A program made the position numbers and the translations under genes. The notes beneath the pieces are model-generated. The model did no database searches. It saw only the letters and a list, made by a program, of their open reading frames with translations, and was not told the DNA's origin. Below, piece by piece: positions 5,937-13,046 of a stretch of 15,260 bases of DNA. Positions within the stretch are counted from its first letter, which is position 1; every line of letters begins with the position of its first letter. Origin of the DNA: CAXQRU01 sp964226685 (GTDB lineage Bacteria > Pseudomonadota > Gammaproteobacteria > Pseudomonadales > Cellvibrionaceae); the NCBI GenBank assembly GCA_964226685.1, contig CAXQRU010000177.1:1-15260 (forward strand). The letters run 5' to 3'.

Positions 5937-6907
5937 TAAGCCAAGGCTCCGCCGCAACTGCTGCCCTGGCCAGCAGTACAACCGTAGCAGTGCTCACCAA
6001 TCACAATGGGCGAGCCTTCAAATTCATAGCTCATAATATCGTTAATATGATAGCGGGGCTTATCGCTGGCAATTTGGCGAGTTTTCAGGGGTAAATTGAG
6101 CATTTGATTAAAATCGCAATCGTAAATAAAACCTTGCCAGTCCACACTGATTAATGACTTGCACATAAGGCCGTCAAGGTTTTGCTCGCTGAAGTTGTCT
6201 TTGAGCAAAGATAAGTACTGATCAAACATTCCTTTGGATAACAACATACTACCAAAGCGGCTAATGGGCATATTGGTGATGGTTAACAGTTGGTTAAACA
6301 CAATTTCGTAGCGCTCTTTTAACTCCCTTTTATAGTCGGCCTCTAACGCCTGTTGCGGAGGTGGCAAAAAAGCGCCATTGGGGTTATAGACTAAGTCTAA
6401 TGGCAACTCAGGCACCACCCCATAACCTAATTCATTTAATCTTTTCAAAGCCTCGATAGAGTATTGGTAAACGCCTTTACCCCGCTGCTCAGCGACATTA
6501 TCTTCAAGGTAGCACGGCAGTGACGCGGTGACTCGAACTTGCTGCCCCGCTAAAAACTGTGCCAAATCTTCGTAACCTGGCTCAAGCAAGATGGTAAGAT
6601 TACAGCGATCAATCACCTCCAGTCCCCGGGCGCGAGCCTCGCGAACAAAATAACGAAAGTGGGGGTTCATTTCTGGCGCCCCACCCGTCAAATCCAACAC
6701 TTTAATATCATGAACATCAATAAATGCCAGCAATTGGTCAATCACTTGCTGGCTCATCAGCTCTGTTCGCTTAGGCCCCGCATTGACATGGCAGTGAGTG
6801 CAACTCAAATTACACAAATACCCTAAATTCACCTGCAATATCGCCAATGAGTGCCTTTTGATTGCCGGAAAATCAGTCTTTAACAATAACGGTTTCGTCT
6901 CTAACAC
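5936..6907 (-). CDS. arsS: ArsS-family radical SAM protein (TIGR04167, DUF3641 C-terminus)
   Basis: A 323-residue radical S-adenosylmethionine enzyme. The [4Fe-4S]-binding CNLSCTHC motif (CX3CX2C, Cys32/36/39) lies near the N-terminus, followed by the LDLTGGAPEMNP stretch for SAM binding. The C-terminus carries the family's cysteine-rich HCYGCTAGQGSSCGG motif (Cys307, 310, 318). Proteins of this type are linked to arsenosugar biosynthesis, where ArsS is proposed to add the 5'-deoxyadenosyl group of SAM to dimethylarsenic. Some relatives carry selenocysteine; this gene has ordinary Cys codons and ends in TAG with no hint of recoding. It starts at GTG with an AAGG ribosome site about 9 nt upstream. 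No arsM methyltransferase gene lies beside it, so the arsenic link is by family only. Confidence 0.88.
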   Translation of the reverse strand: MLETKPLLLKTDFPAIKRHSLAILQVNLGYLCNLSCTHCHVNAGPKRTELMSQQVIDQLLAFIDVHDIKVLDLTGGAPEMNPHFRYFVREARARGLEVIDRCNLTILLEPGYEDLAQFLAGQQVRVTASLPCYLEDNVAEQRGKGVYQYSIEALKRLNELGYGVVPELPLDLVYNPNGAFLPPPQQALEADYKRELKERYEIVFNQLLTITNMPISRFGSMLLSKGMFDQYLSLLKDNFSEQNLDGLMCKSLISVDWQGFIYDCDFNQMLNLPLKTRQIASDKPRYHINDIMSYEFEGSPIVIGEHCYGCTAGQGSSCGGALA

Positions 6908-7016
6908 AGGCTTACCTTATTTTTTATCCAGTATCACTTACCATAACATAGGACTAAACAATCAATAAAAAGTTCGGGTCGCAACTTGCACATAAACGTT
7001 TTACAATACCGCTTCT

Positions 7017-7092
7017 GCTCTCGTAGCATAATGGATAATGCAGACCCCTCCTAAGGGTCAGATTGCAGGTTCGACTCCTGCCGAGGGCGCCA
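7017..7092 (+). tRNA. tRNA-Arg (anticodon CCU)
   Basis: A full cloverleaf: acceptor GCTCTCG with CGAGGGC (one G-U pair), D stem GCAT/ATGC, anticodon stem GACCC/GGGTC with loop CTCCTAA, T arm GCAGG-TTCGACT-CCTGC and an encoded CCA end. The anticodon is CCT at 7050-7052, which reads the rare AGG codon. A TACAAT -10-like box lies at 7002-7007, without a convincing -35. No integrase or attachment repeat is seen at its 3' end. Confidence 0.95.
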
Positions 7093-7100
7093 TATTACTA

Positions 7101-7132
7101 GGAACCTATGATGCGCTTTTCATCACGGTTCC
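7101..7132. other. Hairpin downstream of tRNA-Arg(CCU)
   Basis: GGAACC (7101-7106) pairs with GGTTCC (7127-7132), and TGATG (7109-7113) pairs with CATCA (7121-7125) around a CGCTTTT loop. It starts 8 nt after the tRNA CCA. There is no T-run, so it may mark the 3' end for processing instead of acting as an intrinsic terminator. Confidence 0.45.
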
Positions 7133-7194
7133 ACATTCTCTCCAAGTATTGACACAAAAGTTCAGATAATAGAGCTAAATGATCATTTTTGCTG

Positions 7195-7200
7195 TATAAT
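7195..7200 (+). promoter_or_regulatory. Candidate -10 box for deaD
   Basis: A perfect TATAAT sits 66 nt before the helicase start. No convincing -35 lies at 16-18 bp spacing; a TTGACA occurs at 7149-7154 but is 40 bp away. If used, the mRNA would have a leader of about 60 nt, and longer leaders are common for cold-induced csdA/deaD genes. Confidence 0.4.
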
Positions 7201-7266
7201 CGCCCACCCGCCTTTCTAACCGTATACACTTGCAAGAAAGACATTAAACATTTTTATAGGCAACAC

Positions 7267-8925
7267 ATGACAGATATCACCACCTTTGGCGAGCTTGCGC
7301 TTCCCGCTTCATTACTTAAAGCCCTGGATGAACTTGGCTACGAGAGTCCATCGCCCATCCAGGCGGCCAGTATTCCTTCCCTGCTGGAAGGACGAGATTT
7401 GATTGGCCAAGCCCAAACGGGCACAGGAAAAACCGCCGCTTTCGCACTACCCCTGCTCACTCGGATAGACTACAACCTACATGAACCACAGTTGTTGATA
7501 TTGACTCCGACTCGAGAGCTAGCCATTCAGGTCGCCGAGGCCTGCCAACGTTATGCCTGTCATATGAATGCCAAAATCTTACCGATCTACGGCGGACAAG
7601 CCTACACCAACCAGCTAAAGCAACTAAAGCGTGGCGTGCAGATAATTGTGGGCACCCCTGGTCGAGTCATGGATCACATTGACCGAAAAACCTTGAAATT
7701 AGACCACCTAAAAGCCTTAGTGCTGGACGAAGCCGACGAAATGCTGCGCATGGGCTTTATCGATGATGTCGAATGGATTTTAAAAAGAACTCCCGAGCAG
7801 CGCCAAATCGCGCTATTCTCAGCCACCATGCCAAAAGTGATTCAAAAGGTTGCCGAAACCTATTTAAATCAGCCAAAGCACGTAAAAATTGCTAATAAGA
7901 CCGCTACCGCCAGCACCATTCGTCAGCGCTATTGGAATGTGAGCGGCCTGCATAAACTGGATGCATTGACCAGAGTTCTAGAAGTCGAAGAATTTGACGG
8001 CGTCATTGTCTTTGTGCGCACCAAAATCGCCACCATTGAACTGGCTGACAAAATGGTGGCTCGAGGTTATCGTTGCGAGGCGTTAAACGGCGATATTCCC
8101 CAAAGACAGAGAGAACAAATTGTCGATAAACTCAAAGAAGGCAAAATTGATATTTTGATTGCCACTGACGTGGTTGCCAGAGGGCTAGACGTCGAGCGCA
8201 TCAGCCATGTGGTCAACTACGACATCCCGCTGGATACAGAATCTTATGTACACCGAATTGGGCGTACAGGGCGGGCCGGTCGCGCTGGTGAAGCGATACT
8301 ATTTGTTGCCCCAAGAGAGCATCGACTACTCAATGCCATTGAAAAAATGACCAAAAGTCCGATGATTAAAATGGATATGCCATCGACTGATCAAGTCAAC
8401 CAGCAGCGCATTCAAAGCTTTAAAGAGCGCATTAGCCAGGTGATTGAAAATAAAAAACTGGAGCAATTTAGCGTAATCATAGAGCAATATCTGGATGAAA
8501 CCGGTGCTGACCCCAAAATTGTAGCCGCTGCACTGGCCGCTATCGCTCAGGGAAATACGCCACTATTACTGACTGACAAACCATTTAAAGAATTCAAAGA
8601 GAAAAAAGAAAGTCGCAAGAGCGATGATAAAAAGAAGAAAAAGCGCGATCGCGATAAAGATAAAGATGGTAAAAAACGCCCTCTGGATAGTGATTTGGAA
8701 ACCTACAGCCTCAATGTGGGCCACAACGATGGTGTCAAACCCGGTAATATTGTGGGCGCTATCGCCAATGAGGCCGATATCAGCAGCCGCTACATTGGCC
8801 ACATCAAAATCCACGATGATTACACCACCGTTGACCTACCTGCAGGCATGCCCAAAGAAGTATTGAAAAAGCTTCAAAAGGTGTATATCTGTGGCAAACC
8901 GGCTGGACTAAAGCGCAAACAGTAA
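7267..8925 (+). CDS. deaD: DEAD-box RNA helicase DeaD/CsdA
   Basis: An ATP-dependent RNA helicase (552 residues) acting in ribosome assembly and mRNA turnover, in many bacteria important in the cold. All core motifs are visible: Q motif GYESPSPIQ, motif I AQTGTGKT (49-56), Ia PTRELAIQ, Ib TPGR, II DEAD (154-157), III SAT, V ARGLDVE and VI HRIGRTGRAG (329-338). After the core comes a Lys/Asp-rich low-complexity linker (about 440-472), then a C-terminal DbpA-type RNA-binding fold (about 478-548) with the GxxxGxIVGAI and IGxIKIHDDYTTVDLP signatures. It is shorter than E. coli DeaD (629), mainly in the tail. The ATG at 7267 is preferred: the frame is open from 7189, but those residues are not family-like. 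rsmE follows after 3 nt. Confidence 0.95.
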   Translation: MTDITTFGELALPASLLKALDELGYESPSPIQAASIPSLLEGRDLIGQAQTGTGKTAAFALPLLTRIDYNLHEPQLLILTPTRELAIQVAEACQRYACHMNAKILPIYGGQAYTNQLKQLKRGVQIIVGTPGRVMDHIDRKTLKLDHLKALVLDEADEMLRMGFIDDVEWILKRTPEQRQIALFSATMPKVIQKVAETYLNQPKHVKIANKTATASTIRQRYWNVSGLHKLDALTRVLEVEEFDGVIVFVRTKIATIELADKMVARGYRCEALNGDIPQRQREQIVDKLKEGKIDILIATDVVARGLDVERISHVVNYDIPLDTESYVHRIGRTGRAGRAGEAILFVAPREHRLLNAIEKMTKSPMIKMDMPSTDQVNQQRIQSFKERISQVIENKKLEQFSVIIEQYLDETGADPKIVAAALAAIAQGNTPLLLTDKPFKEFKEKKESRKSDDKKKKKRDRDKDKDGKKRPLDSDLETYSLNVGHNDGVKPGNIVGAIANEADISSRYIGHIKIHDDYTTVDLPAGMPKEVLKKLQKVYICGKPAGLKRKQ

Positions 8926-8928
8926 TCA

Positions 8929-9639
8929 ATGAACATCGCCTTGTTTGAACCCAGCCAACGTCGAAACCACCAAGTCCGACTTACTGGTCGACAAGCAAGG
9001 CACATCATTGAAGTGCTTAAACTCTCAGAGGGCGAGTCGCTCTCTGTTGGAGAAATCAACGGGCTGATCGGAAGAGGCCAGATTGAAAGGCTCACCCAAG
9101 CCGGAGATAACTCCGAGGTAGAGTTAAACGTGGAGCTAAACTCTACGCCACCCGCACCCAGCCCCCTGGTATTAGTGATTGCCCTACCCAGACCCCAAAT
9201 GCTCAAGCGCATTTTGCAAACAGCAGCCTGTATGGGTGTTAAAACCTTGGCGTTCACCCACAGTGAAAAAGTTGAAAAAAGTTTTTGGCAAAGCCCCCAA
9301 TTAAAACCCGATATGATTCGGGAAAATATTCTATTGGGTCTTGAACAAGCCAAGGATACTGGGTGGCCAAGGCTCTTATTCTTGAAGCGCTACCATGAAC
9401 TGCTCGAATTTATCGACCAACAAACCCAAGAGTGCATCTTACTGCACCCAGGTAATTTTCAGCATTTTCACAGCTTAGATAGACAACAAGCTCAGACGGT
9501 GTTACTCGGCCCTGAGGGCGGCTGGACAGAAAAAGAGGCTAACGCTTTGATCAAAAAAGGCTGCACACCGTATCAGATGGGATCTAGAATTCTTCGAGTA
9601 GAAACCGCCGTCACCTCAATATTAAGTCACTTTTTATAG
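8929..9639 (+). CDS. rsmE: 16S rRNA m3U1498 methyltransferase RsmE
   Basis: A SAM-dependent SPOUT methyltransferase (236 residues; E. coli RsmE is 243) that makes N3-methyluridine at position 1498 of 16S rRNA in the 30S subunit. The N-terminal PUA-like part contains the RHIIEVLKLSEGE segment near residues 25-37. The knotted C-terminal domain shows LLGPEGGWTEKE (192-203) and the SRILRVETAV segment (219-228) that forms the SAM pocket. It starts 3 nt after the deaD stop, without a strong ribosome site, so it is probably coupled to it; both act on ribosomes. Its 3' end overlaps the convergent ttcA gene by 6 nt. Confidence 0.95.
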   Translation: MNIALFEPSQRRNHQVRLTGRQARHIIEVLKLSEGESLSVGEINGLIGRGQIERLTQAGDNSEVELNVELNSTPPAPSPLVLVIALPRPQMLKRILQTAACMGVKTLAFTHSEKVEKSFWQSPQLKPDMIRENILLGLEQAKDTGWPRLLFLKRYHELLEFIDQQTQECILLHPGNFQHFHSLDRQQAQTVLLGPEGGWTEKEANALIKKGCTPYQMGSRILRVETAVTSILSHFL

Positions 9640-10533
9640 GTTGATCACATCCATCAACTGCACCCCAGGTCGACCCGTGACCGTTTGATTATCTTCAAAC
9701 TCATAGGGCTTACGCTCACCGCTGCGATCAAGGCTTAAATCCGTAAAATTAAAAAGCTCAGTATCAGCCAGTTGCGAGGGGGCAATATTTTGTAGCGAAC
9801 TGAAAATGCGCTCGATGCGCTCAGGGTGCGCTTGCTCCCACTCGGCCAGCATGTTTTTAATCACTTTTCTTTGGAGGTTTTCTTGGGAACCACACAAGTT
9901 ACAGGGAATAATGGGGAATTGTTTTTGCTCCGAAAAAGCGACAATATCTTTTTCGCGGCAATACGCCATAGGCCGAATCACAATATTGCGCTGATCATCT
10001 GAGAGCAACTTGGGCGGCATCGCCGAGAGCTTAGAGCCATGAAACATATTCAAAAACAAGGTCTCAACAATATCGTCTTTGTGATGCCCTAAAGCAATCT
10101 TGGTCGCTTTGATGTCTTCAGCAAAGCTGTAGAGGGTGCCCCGGCGCAAGCGCGAACACAAACCACAAGTAGTCGCCCCCTCAGGGATTTTTTCTTTAAC
10201 AATCGAATAGGTATCGCGATTGACAATATAGTATTCAATACCCAAGGTATTGAGATATTCGGGCAGAACGTGCTCGGGAAAGCCAGGTTGCTTTTGATCG
10301 AGATTGACCGCCACCAACTCAAAATGGATGGGGGCACTTTGCTGAAGATTCATTAATATCTCCAGCATGGTATAGGAGTCCTTACCTCCCGAGAGACAAA
10401 CCATAACACGGTCGCCCTCCTCTATCATGTTATAGTCGGCAATGGCTTGACCAACATGGCGGCGAAGGCGTTTTTGGAGCTTATTGAATTCTAGGCGTTG
10501 TTGACGTTCAGGCATAATTAGATTAAAAACCAT
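9634..10533 (-). CDS. ttcA: tRNA 2-thiocytidine(32) synthetase TtcA
   Basis: An iron-sulfur PP-loop ATPase (299 residues; E. coli 311) that thiolates cytidine 32 in certain tRNAs, including several arginine tRNAs. The ATP-binding PP-loop SGGKDS is at 48-53. The cluster-binding cysteine pairs are C123/C126 (TTCGLCSRLRRG) and C211/C214 (PCNLCGSQ). The family helix NKLQKRLRRHVGQAI follows the start, and the LGHHKDDIVETLFLNMFHG motif is intact. ATG 10533 is chosen; ATG 10515 (MPERQQRL) is an equally plausible start, and neither has a good ribosome site. It is convergent with rsmE and divergent from the lipase gene, with only 38 bp between the predicted starts. Confidence 0.95.
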   Translation of the reverse strand: MVFNLIMPERQQRLEFNKLQKRLRRHVGQAIADYNMIEEGDRVMVCLSGGKDSYTMLEILMNLQQSAPIHFELVAVNLDQKQPGFPEHVLPEYLNTLGIEYYIVNRDTYSIVKEKIPEGATTCGLCSRLRRGTLYSFAEDIKATKIALGHHKDDIVETLFLNMFHGSKLSAMPPKLLSDDQRNIVIRPMAYCREKDIVAFSEQKQFPIIPCNLCGSQENLQRKVIKNMLAEWEQAHPERIERIFSSLQNIAPSQLADTELFNFTDLSLDRSGERKPYEFEDNQTVTGRPGVQLMDVINL

Positions 10534-10571
10534 TATTGTATAAAAAACCGAAGGGAAATGATAGAAATTCG

Positions 10572-11297
10572 ATGAAACTACCTATCCTAATCATACTAAT
10601 GACCGCACTGGCAGGATGCAGCAGCAAACCCATTGTCAGCCATAAAGATAGGCAAGAATGCGTTGTGGTACTTCATGGGATGGGGCGTACCGCGGCCTCA
10701 ATGATGTCCGTCAGGCAAGCCTTACAAGAGCATGGTTATGCCACCGTTAACCCCAGCTATCCATCAACCGCTAAGGCCATTGAGGAGATTTCAGCGGTAC
10801 ATATCGGGGAATACATTAGCGCCTGTCAGCAATACAGTGATACCGTGCACTTTGTAACGCACTCCTTAGGTGGCATTGTGTTGCGCCACTACCTTCAAAC
10901 CCATACGCTTCCTAGCAACAGCCGTATCGTGATGTTAGCACCCCCCAACAAAGGCAGCGAAATCTCCGATCATTATCAACACGCTAAGTGGTACCAATGG
11001 TCGACGGGCAAGCCAGGACAACAACTGACAACCAACCCAGATAGCTTACCCAATAGACTGGAACCCATACCTTATGAAATTGGCATTATTGCGGGCAATA
11101 GAACCCTAGAGCCTTGGTTTTCAAACAAAATACCTGGCCAAGATGACGGCAAGGTCTCTGTCGAGAGCACCCAGCTACCAGAAATGAGTGACTTTATCAC
11201 TGTGCCAAATGCCCACACGTTTATGATGAGTAGCCCTCATGTACAGACACAAATCATCCATTTTTTACAGACTGGGCAGTTTAAGGCAACAAACTAG
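10572..11297 (+). CDS. Predicted lipoprotein alpha/beta hydrolase (lipase-like)
   Basis: A 241-residue predicted lipoprotein with an alpha/beta-hydrolase fold. The signal peptide MKLPILIILMTALAGC has a lipobox (LAGC, lipidated Cys16), and Ser at +2 points to the outer membrane. The oxyanion HGMGR segment is at 35-39 and the nucleophile is in THSLGG (Ser98). Candidate triad partners are the Asp of GQDDGKVS (191 or 192) and His215 of PNAHTFM. The family resembles PGAP1/EstA-like lipases; the substrate (lipid or short-chain ester) is not known. The frame is open from an ATG at 10536, but those 12 residues are charged and precede a good signal peptide, so ATG 10572 is preferred. Ribosome signal AAGGGA is about 15 nt upstream, rather far. 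A five-codon frame (ATG 10558) ends overlapping this start. Confidence 0.85.
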   Translation: MKLPILIILMTALAGCSSKPIVSHKDRQECVVVLHGMGRTAASMMSVRQALQEHGYATVNPSYPSTAKAIEEISAVHIGEYISACQQYSDTVHFVTHSLGGIVLRHYLQTHTLPSNSRIVMLAPPNKGSEISDHYQHAKWYQWSTGKPGQQLTTNPDSLPNRLEPIPYEIGIIAGNRTLEPWFSNKIPGQDDGKVSVESTQLPEMSDFITVPNAHTFMMSSPHVQTQIIHFLQTGQFKATN

Positions 11298-11307
11298 GAT
11301 AAAGTCC

Positions 11308-11336
11308 TTGACGAGGGGGTGCCAAGTCACTATCAT
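11308..11336 (+). promoter_or_regulatory. tRNA-Arg(ACG) promoter
   Basis: TTGACG (11308-11313), exactly 17 bp, then TATCAT (11331-11336): 5/6 matches to each sigma-70 hexamer. The segment after the -10 (ACGCCGCC) is GC-rich, as in stringently controlled stable-RNA promoters. The tRNA begins 11 nt after the -10 box. Confidence 0.75.
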
Positions 11337-11347
11337 ACGCCGCCTAC

Positions 11348-11424
11348 GCACTCGTAGCTCAGCTGGATAGAGTACTCGGCTACGAACCGAGCGGTCGTAG
11401 GTTCGAATCCTACCGAGTGCGCCA
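11348..11424 (+). tRNA. tRNA-Arg (anticodon ACG)
   Basis: A complete cloverleaf: acceptor GCACTCG/CGAGTGC, D stem GCTC/GAGT, anticodon stem CTCGG/CCGAG with loop CTACGAA, T arm GTAGG-TTCGAAT-CCTAC and an encoded CCA. The anticodon ACG (11382-11384) is the one converted to ICG by TadA to read CGU/CGC/CGA. No second tRNA follows. Confidence 0.96.
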
Positions 11425-11558
11425 CCTTAAGTCAAACAATGACTGCTAAACGCTAGCCAATTCTCAATTTATATACACAAACAAAATCAAGCCATTGAAC
11501 ACTGGCACATTATTCATTACCATGATTTCTTTTTGATAAATGGATTAGGATTACATTA

Positions 11559-12239
11559 ATGAAAACGAAACTCTTTTTGATTGGTTTTATTGCTTTAATA
11601 TTGCAAATACAAAGCTTCAGTGCGCTTGCCCAAGACTCAATCTATGACTTTAAAGACATTAGCATTGCTGAAGAAACAGCTTCTAATATCCAATCTCAAA
11701 TAAAAGCCTTAGCTCAAGATTTATCTGATCCAGCCGTTGTCCGAGATACGGCCACAGATCTACTGCGTCAGGTTAAAGCAGGCGCTCAAATTGATGAATA
11801 CCATTTCCTTTGGCTGCCTTATGCTCTGCTAAAAGGCGCATATGCTGACTCCAACACTGGCTTAAGCCAAGAAAATGAATTCACCGTAGCCATAAATACG
11901 CTTGATTTTTTAAAGAGCCAGGGTAACGTTGGGGATTGGTATTATACCGAACTCGGGCAGTTTAAAATGGAAGTCTTTAGAACAGCCAGCAATACAGCGG
12001 CTTGGTCTTTAAGGCATAGCGATCCCAAGCGCGCACTTGTGTTTGTTGAAGAAGCACTTGAGCATGCCCGACCTGAAGATAATCATATTCGAGATACCAA
12101 GGTAAGAATATTGCTGAATCTAGGAAAAAAAGATGAAGCCTATACTATTGTAAAAGCTGTGTTAGATGAAGAACCTGATTTTTCAGATTTCCAAGATTTA
12201 AAAGTAAACCCAGAATATCTTACCTGGCTAAAAAAATGA
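11559..12239 (+). CDS. Secreted helical-repeat (TPR-like) protein, function unknown
   Basis: A 226-residue protein that I cannot assign to a named family. A clear Sec signal peptide ends at SALA|QD (cleavage after Ala24) with no lipobox Cys, so the mature protein is probably periplasmic or secreted. The rest is predicted to be alpha-helical. Residues about 155-215 look like one or two TPR-type repeats (a PKRALVFVEEALEHARPED helix pair, then RILLNLGKKDEAYTIVKAVLDEEPDF), with the end PEYLTWLKK typical of such proteins. No catalytic motif is visible. A TTAGGA ribosome site lies about 9 nt before the ATG. It stands alone between a tRNA and a terminator, with no operon partner. A scaffold or protein-binding role is inference from the fold only. 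Confidence 0.7.
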   Translation: MKTKLFLIGFIALILQIQSFSALAQDSIYDFKDISIAEETASNIQSQIKALAQDLSDPAVVRDTATDLLRQVKAGAQIDEYHFLWLPYALLKGAYADSNTGLSQENEFTVAINTLDFLKSQGNVGDWYYTELGQFKMEVFRTASNTAAWSLRHSDPKRALVFVEEALEHARPEDNHIRDTKVRILLNLGKKDEAYTIVKAVLDEEPDFSDFQDLKVNPEYLTWLKK

Positions 12240-12250
12240 TCCTCAAGAAT

Positions 12251-12281
12251 GAATGTAGCTCGAAGACTTCGAGCTACATTC
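12251..12281. terminator. Bidirectional terminator hairpin
   Basis: GAATGTAGCTCGAAG (12251-12265) and CTTCGAGCTACATTC (12267-12281) are perfect 15-bp inverted arms around one base, so the real loop opens a few pairs. It lies between two convergent genes, 12 nt past each stop. T-runs are weak on both sides (ATTTAAAT on plus, a distal T7 on minus). Confidence 0.75.
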
Positions 12282-12292
12282 ATTTAAATACG

Positions 12293-13036
12293 TTAGGCAG
12301 CCGGGGCCAAACTACCCGAATAACTCTCCTTCTTAACTGGCAGCTCCATCGCACGCTTAGCCGCATACTCTCGACTGATATTCACCCAAATCTCACTTAC
12401 CACCAAGTTAAAGGCCATACCAATCCAAAATGAGGTCGCAAAGAACTCGGTCGATGGCTGATCACTAAAGTGTAAAAAGAATGAATAAAACACCCTGACC
12501 GTATAAATACCTAAACCCATCGAGAAAACTCTGACCATCCACTCGCGATGTAATAAAAAGTTGCGTTGATACACATGTGACATCGCCTTCCAAATACAGA
12601 CCACATAAATAATGCTGAAAAATACCGTTGGCACCTGCTCTTTAAAACCAACATAGGGGTGGATGAATGCGAACACAAAACCGGTAAAAACTAAAAAGGC
12701 GCTAGATAATAAGACTAAGTAACCACTGATGCGATGCAACCTTCGATAGCGGTTTCTCACAGAGCGCATAAACTGTAGCGGCAAACAAACATAAAAAATA
12801 ATGCCAGGAATCATATGCAGCATTCTCGCCCACGGATACTCCCGAAAACGTAGCCAATGATCAAAAAAAGATTCACCAAATAACAGGGTATTGACCAACT
12901 TAATTTCTTCAATGTTTCCGGTATTAAAAAAGCCGTCAAAGATATGACCACACGCGGCAGCAATGCCGGTTACCACAAGGGGGATGATAAAAAACCAACC
13001 CAGTTTTTCTAGATTTTCCAGTTGTCGATCAGTCAT
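12293..13036 (-). CDS. DUF2306-like multi-pass membrane protein
   Basis: A 247-residue integral membrane protein with about six hydrophobic segments (near 13-30, 73-91, 105-125, 136-152, 166-187, 200-218). Conserved-looking histidines sit at helix ends: MLHMIPG (His74), RRLHRISGY (His101) and the SHVYQRNFLLHREWM segment (His154, His163). This pattern resembles DUF2306 proteins, whose function is unknown; the histidines would fit heme or metal binding, but that is inference. The start at ATG 13036 is supported by a strong AAGGGGGG ribosome site. A longer frame from 13120 would run back into the preceding gene and is not favoured. It begins 10 nt after the adenylation gene stop, so both are in one operon; it may serve the same pathway or handle its product. 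Confidence 0.8.
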   Translation of the reverse strand: MTDRQLENLEKLGWFFIIPLVVTGIAAACGHIFDGFFNTGNIEEIKLVNTLLFGESFFDHWLRFREYPWARMLHMIPGIIFYVCLPLQFMRSVRNRYRRLHRISGYLVLLSSAFLVFTGFVFAFIHPYVGFKEQVPTVFFSIIYVVCIWKAMSHVYQRNFLLHREWMVRVFSMGLGIYTVRVFYSFFLHFSDQPSTEFFATSFWIGMAFNLVVSEIWVNISREYAAKRAMELPVKKESYSGSLAPAA

Positions 13037-13046
13037 AAAGCCCCCC

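Noticed and set aside
5936..5938. Possible selenocysteine readthrough at the end of the ArsS gene
   Set aside because: The stop is TAG, not TGA, and the family cysteines are all present as Cys codons.
7017..7092. tRNA-Arg(CCU) as an island attachment site
   Set aside because: No integrase gene and no repeated copy of the tRNA 3' end is visible in the window.
8566..8814. Hydrophobic antisense frame inside deaD
   Set aside because: It is the reverse complement of the Lys/Asp-rich linker, which always yields Phe/Leu/Ile-rich antisense frames.
8874..9353. 159-codon antisense frame over rsmE
   Set aside because: A shadow of rsmE, whose motifs are complete on the plus strand.
12236..12433. Plus-strand frame after the secreted protein
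   Set aside because: It runs through the terminator hairpin and into the antisense of the DUF2306 gene.
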